Of a stretch of DNA of 64,000 bases, positions 1-8,690 are shown in pieces. A model generated the notes under the pieces. That model saw only the letters and a program-made list of their open reading frames with translations, was not told the DNA's origin and searched no databases. The DNA is from Desulfosarcina alkanivorans. GTDB lineage: Bacteria; Desulfobacterota; Desulfobacteria; Desulfobacterales; Desulfosarcinaceae. The DNA lies in the NCBI RefSeq assembly GCF_009688945.1, contig NZ_AP021874.1, positions 620,001 through 684,000 of the forward strand, read 5' to 3'. The number at the start of each line of letters is the position of its first letter. The stretch's first letter is position 1. The position numbers and the translations under genes are program-made.

Positions 1-2
1 TT

Positions 3-209
3 AAAGATGACGCCGGCAAGGTCTTTCTGACTTTCCGGGACAATGGCCCGGGGTATCCCGAAAATATCATTAAGGGAAACTATGCCGGCGCAAGTATTGG
101 TTTTGAGCTTGTAACCGGAATCGTGAAAAAAAGCCTGCGCGGGACCATTTCGTTCAAAAATGAAAACGGCGCTGTTATTGAAATAGGATTTGACACGATC
201 GGAAAATAA
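3..209 (+). CDS. Sensor histidine kinase, C-terminal end only (cut by window edge)
   Basis: The first 68 codons visible are the tail of a histidine kinase ATPase domain. The G1-type box reads RDNGPGYP and a later segment GFELVTGIV resembles the helix after the G2 box in HisKA_2/HWE-type kinases, where the ATP lid is short. The protein would autophosphorylate and pass phosphate to the response regulator whose start lies 12 bp downstream on the same strand, so the two are almost certainly a cognate pair. Sensor and dimerisation domains lie outside the window, so the signal cannot be judged. Confidence 0.75.
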   Translation, partial: KDDAGKVFLTFRDNGPGYPENIIKGNYAGASIGFELVTGIVKKSLRGTISFKNENGAVIEIGFDTIGK

Positions 210-220
210 AAGGATGCCCT

Positions 221-856
221 ATGCCCATCGATAAAACCATTAAAATCCTTGTTGCGGAGGACGACTACCTTATCAGCGAGGACATCATCCGCGGGCTGAA
301 GATGCAGGGGTATGCCAATATCATAGAGGCGGTTGACGGTGAAGATGCCTATGAAAAGACCTGCTCTGTGCACCCCGACATTGTTCTGATGGACATAATG
401 ATGCCGAGGCTTGACGGTATCGCGGCCGCGCAGAAAATCCAGGCGTGCTGCCCCACACCCATCGTCATTCTCACCGCATACGAATCGTCGGATTTCGTTA
501 TCAAAGCCCGTGCTGCGGGCGTGTCCGCATTTTTAACCAAACCTCCCCGGCAGGATGACCTTGAACGGGCTATCGTCATCGCCATGGCCCGTCACGCGGA
601 CCTGATGGAACTGCGCAGGCTGAACCAGGCGCTTGAACTGGCATTGGTGGAAATAAAAAGATTGCAAGGGATCCTGCCGATCTGTGCCAAATGCAAAAAA
701 ATAAGGGATGACAAGGGGTATTGGCAGCAGATTGAAGCCTATATCAGCGATCATTCCGAAGCCGAGTTCAGCCATAGCATATGTCCGGATTGTGCCAGGC
801 AGCTCTATCCTGAATTGTGTGACCAGGATCAGCGTCCAACCGACGGATCCGGTTGA
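221..856 (+). CDS. Response regulator: REC plus C-terminal four-cysteine domain
   Basis: Residues 7-125 form a receiver domain with the acidic pair E13/D14, phospho-acceptor D58 in VLMDIMMP, a Thr in ILTAYES and the Lys of FLTKPP. A helical linker (about 126-150) leads to a short C-terminal domain with two cysteine pairs, ICAKCKKIRDDKGYW and SICPDCARQLYPE. This tail recurs in deltaproteobacterial regulators and looks like a small metal-binding unit rather than a DNA-binding domain, so output is probably by protein contact; that is inference. It follows the kinase tail by 12 bp and an ATG start fits. The REC call is firm, the function of the tail is unknown. Confidence 0.85.
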   Translation: MPIDKTIKILVAEDDYLISEDIIRGLKMQGYANIIEAVDGEDAYEKTCSVHPDIVLMDIMMPRLDGIAAAQKIQACCPTPIVILTAYESSDFVIKARAAGVSAFLTKPPRQDDLERAIVIAMARHADLMELRRLNQALELALVEIKRLQGILPICAKCKKIRDDKGYWQQIEAYISDHSEAEFSHSICPDCARQLYPELCDQDQRPTDGSG

Positions 857-940
857 CATTAAAAACCGTACCACCGATTTAAACGTTGGGAATAAGCAGC
901 ATGGCGCCGGTCAACCGTTATGCCCCTGCATTGAAGATGT

Positions 941-1091
941 GAAAATCGTATTTGAAGCCCAACCAGGGGAAAACGAGATCGCTTTCCCGGAGCAGAAATT
1001 ATTCAGGTTCAACTGTTCACGCGTCGTCCCTTATTCATATGAGAATTTTATGATCAAAGCCATCTTCCATGAAATTGAAGGCCACGTATGA
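941..1091 (+). CDS. Possible small ORF translationally coupled to the dehydrogenase
   Basis: A GTG-started frame of 49 codons (VKIVFEAQPGENEIAFPEQ at its start) ends in a TGA that overlaps the ATG of the next gene (ATGA). The overlap is the usual sign of coupling and the residue composition looks protein-like, but no family is recognised, the start has no clear ribosome-binding site, and the frame could be open by chance. Kept only as a weak candidate. Confidence 0.2.
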
Positions 1092-2068
1092 AAGCCGTTG
1101 TGTATGAACGATATGGACCGCCCGATGTCCTTGAAGTGAGGGAGGTGGCGAAACCGGTCCCCGGGGACCATGAGGTTCTGATCAAAACCTGTGCGACAAC
1201 GGTGACCTCAGGGGACTGGCGGGCGCGCAGTCTCGATGTCCCTGTCGGCTTCGGGTTCATCTCGCGTTTGGTCTTTGGCGTATCCGGACCGAGGAACCCC
1301 GTTCTTGGAACGGAGCTTGCCGGTGTCGTTGAATCAGTCGGCAAAAGGGTAAGCCAATTCAAAGCCGGTGATCCGGTTTTTGCCTTCAGCGATGCCGGTA
1401 TGGGCTGTCATGCCGAGTACAAATGCATGCCTGAAGACGGGGCGGTGGCGCCAAAACCCGCCACGCTGAGCTTCGATGAAGCCGCCGCTCTGTCTTTTGG
1501 CGGCACCACGGCGTTGGATTTCTTTAAAAGAGGAAAACTCCAAAGCGGCGAAACGGTGCTCGTCAATGGCGCTTCCGGAGGGGTGGGCACCGCCGCGGTG
1601 CAGCTGGCCAGGTATTTTGGCGCCCGCGTAACCGGGGTGTGCAGTACCGCGAACCTGGCGCTGGTGAAATCGCTGGGGGCCCATCGGGTGATCGATTACA
1701 CCCGGGCGGATATCACCCAGCGCGACGAAACCTATGACGTCATTATGGATACCGCCGGCACGCTGCCGTTTCCCCGGGCCAGGGGGCTGTTGCGGGAACA
1801 TGGCCGCCTTCTTCTGGTTCTCGGACGTCTGCCGGACATGCTTCGAATCCCCTGGGTGTCGATGACCAGCGGCAAAAAAATCATCGCCGGGCCGGCATCC
1901 GGGCGCCGGGCGGACCTGCTCGTCCTCGCCCGGCTGGCTGAGGCGGGAAAATATAAACCGGTGGTTGACCGGCGTTATCCGTTCGAGCAGATCGTGGACG
2001 CGCACCGCTACGTCGACACCGGGCACAAGCGGGGAAATGTGATCATCACCCTGGCGCATGACGGCTGA
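1088..2068 (+). CDS. Zinc-independent medium-chain dehydrogenase/quinone reductase-like (MDR)
   Basis: A 326-residue MDR protein. Residues 1-125 give the GroES-like domain and the Rossmann loop is NGASGGVGTAAVQLA at about 160-174, the alanine-glycine-rich NAD(P)H signature of the quinone oxidoreductase/zeta-crystallin-like branch. The cysteine and histidine ligands of catalytic and structural zinc in alcohol dehydrogenases are absent, so reduction of enones or quinones with NADPH is the likelier reaction. GAAGG lies six bases before the ATG. The length is normal for the family. The substrate cannot be read from the sequence. Confidence 0.85.
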   Translation: MKAVVYERYGPPDVLEVREVAKPVPGDHEVLIKTCATTVTSGDWRARSLDVPVGFGFISRLVFGVSGPRNPVLGTELAGVVESVGKRVSQFKAGDPVFAFSDAGMGCHAEYKCMPEDGAVAPKPATLSFDEAAALSFGGTTALDFFKRGKLQSGETVLVNGASGGVGTAAVQLARYFGARVTGVCSTANLALVKSLGAHRVIDYTRADITQRDETYDVIMDTAGTLPFPRARGLLREHGRLLLVLGRLPDMLRIPWVSMTSGKKIIAGPASGRRADLLVLARLAEAGKYKPVVDRRYPFEQIVDAHRYVDTGHKRGNVIITLAHDG

Positions 2069-2133
2069 ATGACGGTGCGACGATGACCCGGAGTGATCCT
2101 CACCATCCTGACCCCTGCGAAAGGAGACCTGCC

Positions 2134-2386
2134 TTGTCGATCCCCCTGACCCCGATGCCCGCCTGGCTGACCGGGTGGATGGCACTTCAGGGAATTCCCC
2201 GGTGGGGTGCCGCCGGACTGCGATATTTTTCCACCCCGCTGGATTGCACAGCAAAAGGCTTTCCCCTTGCCCTTGCCTGGGTGGTCCCCATGAATCCCCG
2301 AATCATGACCCGCATCCAGAACGGGCCGGACCGGGCCTACGCCGATGAATATGCCAGGGTGAATGGCCGCATCAATGACCTGTCTG
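2134..2386 (+). pseudogene. Remnant of 4Fe-4S epoxyqueuosine-reductase-like protein (N-terminus only)
   Basis: A TTG start with AAGGAG seven bases upstream opens a frame whose first 84 residues, for example FPLALAWVVPM and GPDRAYADEYARVN, resemble the N-terminal region of QueG-like ferredoxin-containing reductases found in sulfate reducers. After residue 84 (NDLSG) the resemblance stops. The frame stays open to 2613 with low-complexity, unrelated residues and runs into the next gene. All iron-sulfur cysteine motifs of the family, which lie further C-terminal, are missing, so the gene appears to have lost about three quarters of its length by deletion. The family identification is from memory of the motif, hence the moderate confidence. 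Confidence 0.5.
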
Positions 2387-2527
2387 GCGCCCGGTGGCCG
2401 AAATCAAAAAAAGAGGTCGTCGATCCATTGATATGGCCTTCGGTTGACAGGGCCGTCCCGTCGGGAGAAAATCCTGATGGACGGAGACCAAAGAACTATG
2501 AAAACGACACCATAAGGAGGGATTGGA

Positions 2528-3022
2528 ATGAATACCATGGATGCGGATCTGGTTTCCCCATGCGGGTTGTACTGCGGCGTCTGCGCCATTCATATTGCCC
2601 ATCGCGACAATAATGCAAAATTGAAGCAGCGCCTGGTGGGCCTATACAAGGGCGGCGTTGCCGGCAAAGGGGTGCTGCCCAACAGTGAAACGCTTACCGT
2701 GGATGGCATCCGATGCCGAGGCTGCCTGTCGGATGACCGGTTTATGCACTGTGAGCAGTGTGCGATCAGGGACTGCACGCAGGCCAGGGGCTACACGGGA
2801 TGCCATCAATGCGATGACTTTCCCTGTCCGCACGTTGAAAATTTTCCCATGGCGATCGGAAAAAAAGTCATTTTACGGGCGGTCCCTCACCGGCGGAAAG
2901 TCGGAACGGAGAAATGGGTGCGCGATGAAAAGGCCCGCTACGTGTGTCCCGACTGCGGGCATACGGTTTTCCGGGGCGCAGTACGGTGCAATCGTTGCAG
3001 CGCAGCGTTGGATCTGGACTGA
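2528..3022 (+). CDS. DUF3795-type cysteine-rich protein with C-terminal zinc ribbon
   Basis: A 164-residue protein beginning with the typical DUF3795 opening, LVSPCGLYCGVCAIH, followed by cysteine clusters CRGCLSDDRFMHCEQCAIRDC and CHQCDDFPCPH. The C-terminus adds a separate ribbon, CPDCGHTVFRGAVRCNRC, which fits a structural zinc site. AAGGAGG eight bases before the ATG fixes the start. DUF3795 proteins are common in anaerobic bacteria and archaea and have no established reaction; metal binding is implied by the fourteen or more cysteines. It overlaps the open tail of the remnant upstream, which suggests that the deletion there joined two unrelated neighbours. Confidence 0.8.
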   Translation: MNTMDADLVSPCGLYCGVCAIHIAHRDNNAKLKQRLVGLYKGGVAGKGVLPNSETLTVDGIRCRGCLSDDRFMHCEQCAIRDCTQARGYTGCHQCDDFPCPHVENFPMAIGKKVILRAVPHRRKVGTEKWVRDEKARYVCPDCGHTVFRGAVRCNRCSAALDLD

Positions 3023-3156
3023 TTGCCTCCGGCGGAAGTACCGTTTTCTTGTCAATCATGGCCTCGACGGACGCCTGCCGGTGTGGCAGGCACGGCACGA
3101 CCGACACCCGATAATCATTACCGGCCGTCAACTCCCAATGGAAAGCGAGATCACCA

Positions 3157-3501
3157 GTGAGCCAAAAAACACATCTGTACGTCCTGTGGACCACCGACAA
3201 TCCCATTACCGCAGAAAAAATGGTGTTCATGTACACGGTCAACTCCCTGGTTCACGGGTGGTGGGAAGCCGTCACCCTGATCATCTGGGGCGCCCCCGCG
3301 AAATTGGTGGGTGAGGATGAAACCGTTCAGAAAATGGTGGCCGATGCCCTGGACGCAGGCGTTCATGTATCGGCCTGCAAGGCTTGCGCGGATCAACTGG
3401 GGGTAACGGAAAGGCTGGAAAAGCTCAACATCGAGGTCAAGTATTGGGGCATTCCGCTGACTGACATCCTGAAAAGTGACCAGGCGCTGATAACCCTGTA
3501 A
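3157..3501 (+). CDS. DsrE/DsrF-like family protein
   Basis: A 114-residue protein with a DsrE-fold pattern: an N-terminal strand LYVLWTTDNP, a helix, LIIWGAPAKLV, and a cysteine pair in VSACKACADQLGV where DsrE-like proteins carry their sulfur-handling cysteine. Members bind or relay sulfur or form small trimers or hexamers in the cytoplasm. The start is GTG; the upstream Shine-Dalgarno is weak. It stands alone between DUF3795 and trpS, not inside a dsr locus, so a role in sulfite reduction should not be assumed. Confidence 0.75.
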   Translation: MSQKTHLYVLWTTDNPITAEKMVFMYTVNSLVHGWWEAVTLIIWGAPAKLVGEDETVQKMVADALDAGVHVSACKACADQLGVTERLEKLNIEVKYWGIPLTDILKSDQALITL

Positions 3502-3607
3502 ACCGGCATCGTTGACGCAGCCCCCCACACGCCCCGCTGGTTCCAAAAAATCAGTGGGGAGTGGCTACAGAGAAGCGGTACCATTTCGGCGTCGCTTCAC
3601 AAAGGAA

Positions 3608-3635
3608 GAAGGACTGACCGTCAGTTCAGTCCTTC
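3608..3635. terminator. Stem-loop between convergent DsrE-like and trpS genes
   Basis: Perfect 10-bp stem GAAGGACTGA/TCAGTCCTTC with an 8-base loop, between the stop codons of two convergent genes (3501 and 3671). No long T-run follows on either strand, so it may act as a bidirectional or factor-assisted terminator. Confidence 0.5.
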
Positions 3636-3670
3636 GTATCCCATGACGGGCCTGCAGCGAGGTCCTGTTC

Positions 3671-4684
3671 TCATCCCCCGATGGGCCGGATCCCCGCGGC
3701 CTTGCGTATATCGGACAGGAAAGGGACGCTGTGTTCCCTGGCCCGCCGGGCTCCCTTTTGAAGGACCGACTCGATGTACGCCGGGTCAGCGATCAGTTTT
3801 TCGTATTGTCGGCGGGGTGCTTCCAAAACCGCGTTGACGGTTTCAAAAAGAATCTGTTTCATTTCACCCCACGATATCCCTTCGGCGTAGCGGCGGCGCA
3901 TGGCCGCTGTGGCGTTATCATCGGCAAAGGCCCGGTAGATGCCGAACAGGCTGCTGGTGTCCGTATCCTTCGGGGCTTCCGGCGGCGAGGTGTCGGTCTT
4001 GATTTTCATGATCAGCTTGCGCAGTTTTTTTTCGGGGAGGAACAGGGGAATGGTATTGTTGTAGCTCTTGCTCATTTTTCGGCCGTCCAGACCGGTCAGC
4101 ACCGCTGTATTATCGTCAACCACCGCCTCGGGCGGGACAAGCAGTTCTCCGAAGTGATGGTTGAAACGCAGGGCGATGTCCCTGGCCATTTCAAGGTGCT
4201 GGATCTGGTCGCGGCCCACCGGTACCTTGGTCGCTTTAAACATCAGGATGTCAGCCGCCATGAGGATGGGATAACTGAACAGGCCCATGGTGACCCCTTT
4301 GTCCGGGTCCCGTGTGCCCGCGGTTTCATTCTCAGCGACGACGGCCTTGTAGGCGTGGGCCCGGTTCATCAGCCCCTTGGCGGTCATACAGGTCAGAATC
4401 CATGTCAATTCGGGGATTTCGGGGATGTCGCTCTGCCGGTAAAAGATGGCGTTGTCCGTATCCAGACCCAGGGCGATCCAGGCGGCCGCCACTTCCAGGC
4501 TGCTCTGGTTGACCCGTTCCGGGTCGTGGCATTTGATCAGGCTGTGGTAATCGGCCAGGAAATAAAAGCTTCTGACTTGCCTGTCCCGGCTGGCCTCGAT
4601 GGCCGGCCGGATGGCGCCCACATAATTTCCCAGGTGCGGTGTGCCGGTGGTGGTGATGCCGGTCAGTATGGTTGTTTTGGACAT
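3671..4684 (-). CDS. trpS: Tryptophanyl-tRNA synthetase
   Basis: A 337-residue class I synthetase that charges tRNA-Trp with tryptophan using ATP. The HIGH-equivalent is TGTPHLGNYVGAI near residue 11 and the KMSKS loop is GRKMSKSYNNTIPL near residue 200. The start is placed at the ATG giving MSKTTILTG, where the family begins; a longer in-frame ATG 81 bases upstream adds residues with no family counterpart. A purine-rich GGGGAAAG precedes the chosen start. Length matches bacterial TrpS. It is monocistronic, with no visible T-box or leader peptide in the 350 bases upstream. Confidence 0.95.
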   Translation of the reverse strand: MSKTTILTGITTTGTPHLGNYVGAIRPAIEASRDRQVRSFYFLADYHSLIKCHDPERVNQSSLEVAAAWIALGLDTDNAIFYRQSDIPEIPELTWILTCMTAKGLMNRAHAYKAVVAENETAGTRDPDKGVTMGLFSYPILMAADILMFKATKVPVGRDQIQHLEMARDIALRFNHHFGELLVPPEAVVDDNTAVLTGLDGRKMSKSYNNTIPLFLPEKKLRKLIMKIKTDTSPPEAPKDTDTSSLFGIYRAFADDNATAAMRRRYAEGISWGEMKQILFETVNAVLEAPRRQYEKLIADPAYIESVLQKGARRAREHSVPFLSDIRKAAGIRPIGG

Positions 4685-5037
4685 GAACTTTCCCCGTTCT
4701 ATTGGTAAATGGTTGGTTGATTCGGCCCGGCTCGGAATCGGATTCGATTGCCGGGCAAGGGACAAAGGGGTTTATACGGCAAATATCCTCGGGAAATCAA
4801 GGGGCGGTGTTTACTTTGGAGGCGTTCGGGCCTGCCAGGAACCCCGTGCGGGAGCGCGACCGCGCGTCCACAAGCCCCCCTAAGGCGCCATGGCCTTCGC
4901 AGGACGGTCTGCTGGACGGTGAGGGGCTATTAAGAGACAACCCGCGCAGGCGCTGGCAGGATGGTCGCACTCACCGGTTGTTGTTCAGCGGACGCCGTCC
5001 ACCGTGGCCGTCCCCATAGGGTGTCGGAGGTGATACC
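4685..5037. other. Intergenic region between divergent trpS and membrane-protein genes
   Basis: About 350 bases separating the trpS start from the start at 5038. It should hold promoters for both directions, but no convincing -35/-10 pair, hairpin or small gene stands out. Short open frames here lack ribosome-binding sites. Confidence 0.4.
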
Positions 5038-5424
5038 ATGCGCAGAGTCACATTGCTTGCCGTCGACGCGGCGATCAACCTGATCCTGGGGGTGGTGCTG
5101 ATGGCCTTTCCCGACCGGCTGGTCGCGCTGCTGGGGGTTCCGCCGGCGCCCGGCCGATTTTATCCCAGCCTGCTGGGCGGGGTTTTGTTCGGAATCGGCA
5201 TTGCCCTCCTGATCGAGCGGCGCCATGGGGCAGGAAACGGCAACGGCCTGGGGCTTGCCGGAGCGGTGGCCATCAACCTTTGCGGCGGCCTGGTGCTGGG
5301 TTTTTGGCTCGTATCCGGCGCTGTGTCACTGCCCATGCGCGGGGTGCTTTTTCTGGGGGCGATCGTTCTGCTCCTGCTCGGACTCAGCATGGCGGAACTC
5401 GCAAGGGGGGGATGGCGCCGGTGA
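5038..5424 (+). CDS. Small four-helix inner-membrane protein, unknown function
   Basis: A 128-residue, very hydrophobic protein with four predicted transmembrane segments (about residues 7-27, 43-60, 72-93 and 98-118). It keeps a conserved-looking PDRLVALLGVPPAPGRFYP loop between segments 1 and 2. GGAGGT seven bases upstream supports the ATG. The pattern resembles small uncharacterised DoxX-like or DUF-type membrane proteins, but no family is assigned with certainty and no neighbour points to a role. Confidence 0.65.
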   Translation: MRRVTLLAVDAAINLILGVVLMAFPDRLVALLGVPPAPGRFYPSLLGGVLFGIGIALLIERRHGAGNGNGLGLAGAVAINLCGGLVLGFWLVSGAVSLPMRGVLFLGAIVLLLLGLSMAELARGGWRR

Positions 5425-5566
5425 TACCGGTCCGGATCGATCCAGCCGGTATTTTTCCCGATCATAAATCCCGTCACCGTTCTCCCGATTTTTTCCCGCC
5501 TGAATGCCGGTACCGGCGGAATGAACCGTTTGTCGGCATGGCGGAAATCCTTGGTGGTCAGACCGT

Positions 5567-6535
5567 TTATTGCCGCTGCAGCCTGGTGATCGCCTCCGTC
5601 GCCTCCGCCTCCATCGCCGGCAATTGCTCCGCCGGCAGATTTTCAGCAATTCGGGCCAGAAGTTCCGGTGCCGTCGGCTCGTTGCCCATGGCCGCCGCCA
5701 TGGCCCAGAAATAGGCCTCCTGATAGTCATGCGGATCCCGTGCCAGCCGGTAGCGTAATCGGGCAAGCTTGATCTGTGCCTCCACGCTGTTGCGCTCGGC
5801 CGCACGGCGATAAGACGCGATGGCCATATCCACCTCCTGGTCGGTGCTGTTTTCGCGGGCGCACCGGTCACCCAGTTGGATCAAGTCGGTCAGTCGGCCA
5901 CTTTCAACGGCGCTTGCATAAAGAAGCGCCAATTTTTTCTTTTTCTCTTCGATCTGCGGATCGAGGGCGTTGATCCGGGCCAGCCGGGTTTCAATGTCCT
6001 TCCGGGTGATCGCCTTCAAGCCAATTTCATAGGGTTGGAAGACAACGGCCTGATCCGGGGGCAGCCCCTGCAGCAGCCGGGTGTACCAGTCGGATGCCCG
6101 GGCGATGCATTGCCTGAGGTCGGCGCCTTCACTGTTTCGTTGCCTTTCATAGTGGCCGGCCAGTTTGAATTGTGCGATCCGATCTCCGGCCGCGGCCATT
6201 TTCTGGGCGAGCAGCACCCATTTTTCCGGCCACGACGCCTTTTCCTCCCCATAGAAACCATCATAGATGTCCAGCAGAGCAAGCGCGGATGGCCGGTGCC
6301 CGTTACTCGCCGCCTGCTCATACCAATGGACCGCCTTTTCCAGGATCCGCATGTCGGGTTCAAAAAGATCTTCGGCTTCGGCCTCGTCTTTGTAGACCTG
6401 GGCCAGCCTGAACTGCGCCTCTGTATCGCCGGCGACGGCGGACTCCAGGAGCGACAGCTTTTCATCGCGGTCCACCGCCCCGGCCGCTGCCGCCCAGAAA
6501 AACAGGATCGAGAAAAACACCACGACAGGCTTCAT
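5567..6535 (-). CDS. Secreted Sel1/TPR-repeat protein
   Basis: A 322-residue protein with a signal peptide (hydrophobic core VVFFSILFFWAAAAGA, cleavage near residue 20) and a chain of Sel1-like helical repeats, for example AVAGDTEAQFRLAQVY, AVHWYEQAASNGHRP, AAAGDRIAQFKLAGHY and IASYRRAAERNSVEAQIKLA. Sel1 repeats are scaffolds for protein contacts, so a periplasmic adaptor role is likely. There is no lipobox. Neighbours (the small membrane protein and the FUSC protein) are separate transcription units judging by gaps and direction, so no partner is evident. Confidence 0.8.
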   Translation of the reverse strand: MKPVVVFFSILFFWAAAAGAVDRDEKLSLLESAVAGDTEAQFRLAQVYKDEAEAEDLFEPDMRILEKAVHWYEQAASNGHRPSALALLDIYDGFYGEEKASWPEKWVLLAQKMAAAGDRIAQFKLAGHYERQRNSEGADLRQCIARASDWYTRLLQGLPPDQAVVFQPYEIGLKAITRKDIETRLARINALDPQIEEKKKKLALLYASAVESGRLTDLIQLGDRCARENSTDQEVDMAIASYRRAAERNSVEAQIKLARLRYRLARDPHDYQEAYFWAMAAAMGNEPTAPELLARIAENLPAEQLPAMEAEATEAITRLQRQ

Positions 6536-6604
6536 GCCAACTCCTTTTTTTTCCGTTTTCCGCTGATCCGGATCCGGCCCGTTCAGCGGGTTCCGGCAGC
6601 CGGA

Positions 6605-7636
6605 TCAGACCCAGCAGGGTTCGTTTATGGCGCCGAGAATATCCTCGGCGAAATAACGCAGGCTGCTGTAAAATGAAAATACCTGAACGAGCTTTTTTGA
6701 GTCGAACCTGCGTACCAACCCTTCTTTTCGAAGATTGAGAAGCCTGGCATCCAGTTCCGAAATGGCGCGCTGGAGGTCCTTTTTTCCGCTCAGGGGATCG
6801 TTTTTTGCCAGCAGAACAAGGGCATTCCCGCTTTTCCGGGCCAGTTTTTTCAGCTCCGGGGACATGATGATGTCATACCCGTGATCGTCAAGGGCGTTCA
6901 ATGCACGGACCATATTGCGCAGATGCTCGACCGACCGGCTGATGACGGAGACTTTCAGGGCAAAATTTTCCCTGAATTTCTTATGGTAGATCAGCGATTC
7001 ATGCCGCCGGGTTTTCTGCAGCAGGGCATGGTTGTTCCAGACATCGTTGACCAGTTCCGTTACCGCGGATTCGCCAACCTGCTGCTGCCTGGAAACAAAG
7101 GCCTCCACCAGTACGCCGCATTGATGCGCACACGTTTTGGCCTGGGTTACCAGTTTGATCCTGAGCACATCCACTTTTCTTTTCGGGAAAATCAATACCG
7201 AGACGGAAAAGGCACACAGAATGCCGATGCCGATTTCCAACACCCGTGATAGTCCGAAAATAAATACATCCTGGGTCTCCAGCCCCGTCATGACCACAAT
7301 GACAACCGTGATGCCGGCCATCCGGTAACGCGTTTTATAGCGTGTGAGAAAACTGCATATGCCGATGGTCACGAATAGAGCGATGCCGACAAAAACCGGC
7401 GTTTTGGGAATCACCAGGATCACCAGGACACCCAGCATGGCTCCGATAAGGGTGCCGGTGAACCGGTACAGACACATTTCCACTGAATCGGCCACATAAA
7501 CCTGCATCACGATGACGGTGGAGATGACCGCCCAGTATCCGAATTCAAGCGCCAGGACCGTCGTTATCCCATAGGCCAGCAGGGCTGCCAGCGCGGTCTT
7601 GAATCCATGTGTCACATGTGTTGACGAAATGTCCAT
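6605..7636 (-). CDS. FUSC-like inner-membrane protein (aromatic acid exporter type)
   Basis: A 343-residue protein. The first 160 residues contain six hydrophobic segments, including GYWAVISTVIVMQ and GTLIGAMLGVLVILVIP, typical of the FUSC/ArAE N-terminal membrane half. The remaining 180 residues form a soluble helical cytoplasmic domain. It is shorter than full AaeB-type exporters (about 650 residues), so it matches the single-repeat FUSC_2 type. Substrate is unknown. It is transcribed divergently from the potassium channel gene, sharing a short intergenic region. Confidence 0.75.
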   Translation of the reverse strand: MDISSTHVTHGFKTALAALLAYGITTVLALEFGYWAVISTVIVMQVYVADSVEMCLYRFTGTLIGAMLGVLVILVIPKTPVFVGIALFVTIGICSFLTRYKTRYRMAGITVVIVVMTGLETQDVFIFGLSRVLEIGIGILCAFSVSVLIFPKRKVDVLRIKLVTQAKTCAHQCGVLVEAFVSRQQQVGESAVTELVNDVWNNHALLQKTRRHESLIYHKKFRENFALKVSVISRSVEHLRNMVRALNALDDHGYDIIMSPELKKLARKSGNALVLLAKNDPLSGKKDLQRAISELDARLLNLRKEGLVRRFDSKKLVQVFSFYSSLRYFAEDILGAINEPCWV

Positions 7637-7781
7637 GGTGCACCTTTGAATTTAAAAGCCGGCTTTCATACTGTATCTGTGGATGGAAGGCAAGCCATGT
7701 GATAAAATAAGATCCGATGCCGAAGCGGCACCAGGGGAGCGACAACCGCCACGCCCTTTTCAGACATCCGGACAGCCAGAT

Positions 7782-8606
7782 ATGACAGAAAACAACAGGA
7801 TCCGCCTCAACATCTACCTGACCGTTTTCATCGGCCTTCTTTCCCTCGGTATCGCCGGCTTCATGCTCGTCGAACGGTTTTCGCTGACGGACGCGATCTA
7901 TTTTTCCATTGTAACCATGGCCACGGTGGGTTACGGGGACATCCACCCCCAGAGCGATGTGGGGAAACTTCTGGCGCTGATTCTCATCGTGGGGGGCGTG
8001 GGCACCTTTCTGGGCGTGATCGCCAGCATTACCGACCTGTTTGTCAACCGGCGGGAAGAGGCATTCAGGCGACAGAAACGCAATATGGTGACCGGACTGT
8101 TCTTCAGTGAAATGGGCAGCGAGCTGCTGAAGCGGTTCAACCGCCTGGACCCGGAAACCAAAATCCTGCAGGACATCCTCCATATTTCGCAAAAATGGCA
8201 CGACGGCGATTTTGAGCGGGCCCAACGGGCAATTCAGCAGCAGCCGCTGGTCATCGACCTGAGCAGGTGTGATTTGGGTACACTGCGGGACGGTCTGGAA
8301 AAAAAAGGCGACCTGCTGTTGCGGCTGATCGAAAATCCCGTGGTCCAGGAAGATGGGAACTTTACCGAGCTGCTGCGCGCCGTCTTTCACCTTCGCGACG
8401 AACTGTTGAACCGTCCCGATCTGGTCGGATTGCCCGCATCCGACCGAAAGCATCTGGAAAATGACATGGTTCGCATCTATGGCCTGTTGATCGTTGAATG
8501 GCTGCACTACATGCGCCATCTGAAAAAACGGTACGGGTATCTTTTCTCCCTGGCCGTGCGCACCAATCCATTTGACCCGACGGCGGATGTCGTTGTCCGG
8601 GAATAA
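7782..8606 (+). CDS. Two-TM potassium channel with C-terminal cytoplasmic domain
   Basis: The protein has TM1 (about residues 9-28), a pore loop with the K+ selectivity filter TVGYGD followed by IHPQS, and TM2 (LLALILIVGGVGTFLGVIAS), the minimal KcsA/MthK-like unit forming a tetrameric pore. The 190-residue cytoplasmic tail begins with a coiled segment and does not show the Rossmann glycine motif of a TrkA-N/RCK domain, so gating is by an unrecognised domain. The start is placed at the ATG giving MTENNRIRLN because the 33 residues before it are not membrane-like; its Shine-Dalgarno is weak. Confidence 0.8.
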   Translation: MTENNRIRLNIYLTVFIGLLSLGIAGFMLVERFSLTDAIYFSIVTMATVGYGDIHPQSDVGKLLALILIVGGVGTFLGVIASITDLFVNRREEAFRRQKRNMVTGLFFSEMGSELLKRFNRLDPETKILQDILHISQKWHDGDFERAQRAIQQQPLVIDLSRCDLGTLRDGLEKKGDLLLRLIENPVVQEDGNFTELLRAVFHLRDELLNRPDLVGLPASDRKHLENDMVRIYGLLIVEWLHYMRHLKKRYGYLFSLAVRTNPFDPTADVVVRE

Positions 8607-8690
8607 GCGTCAGGCGGCCGGGCCGCAATTCAACAGGGGACTTCATCACCGGCAGTTTTGCTGCGGGCACGGACGGCAGGGGAGATGGTA

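Noticed and set aside
3157..3501. DsrE-like protein as part of a dissimilatory sulfite reductase locus
   Set aside because: No dsrA, dsrB, dsrF, dsrH, dsrC or other sulfur-metabolism genes lie around it.
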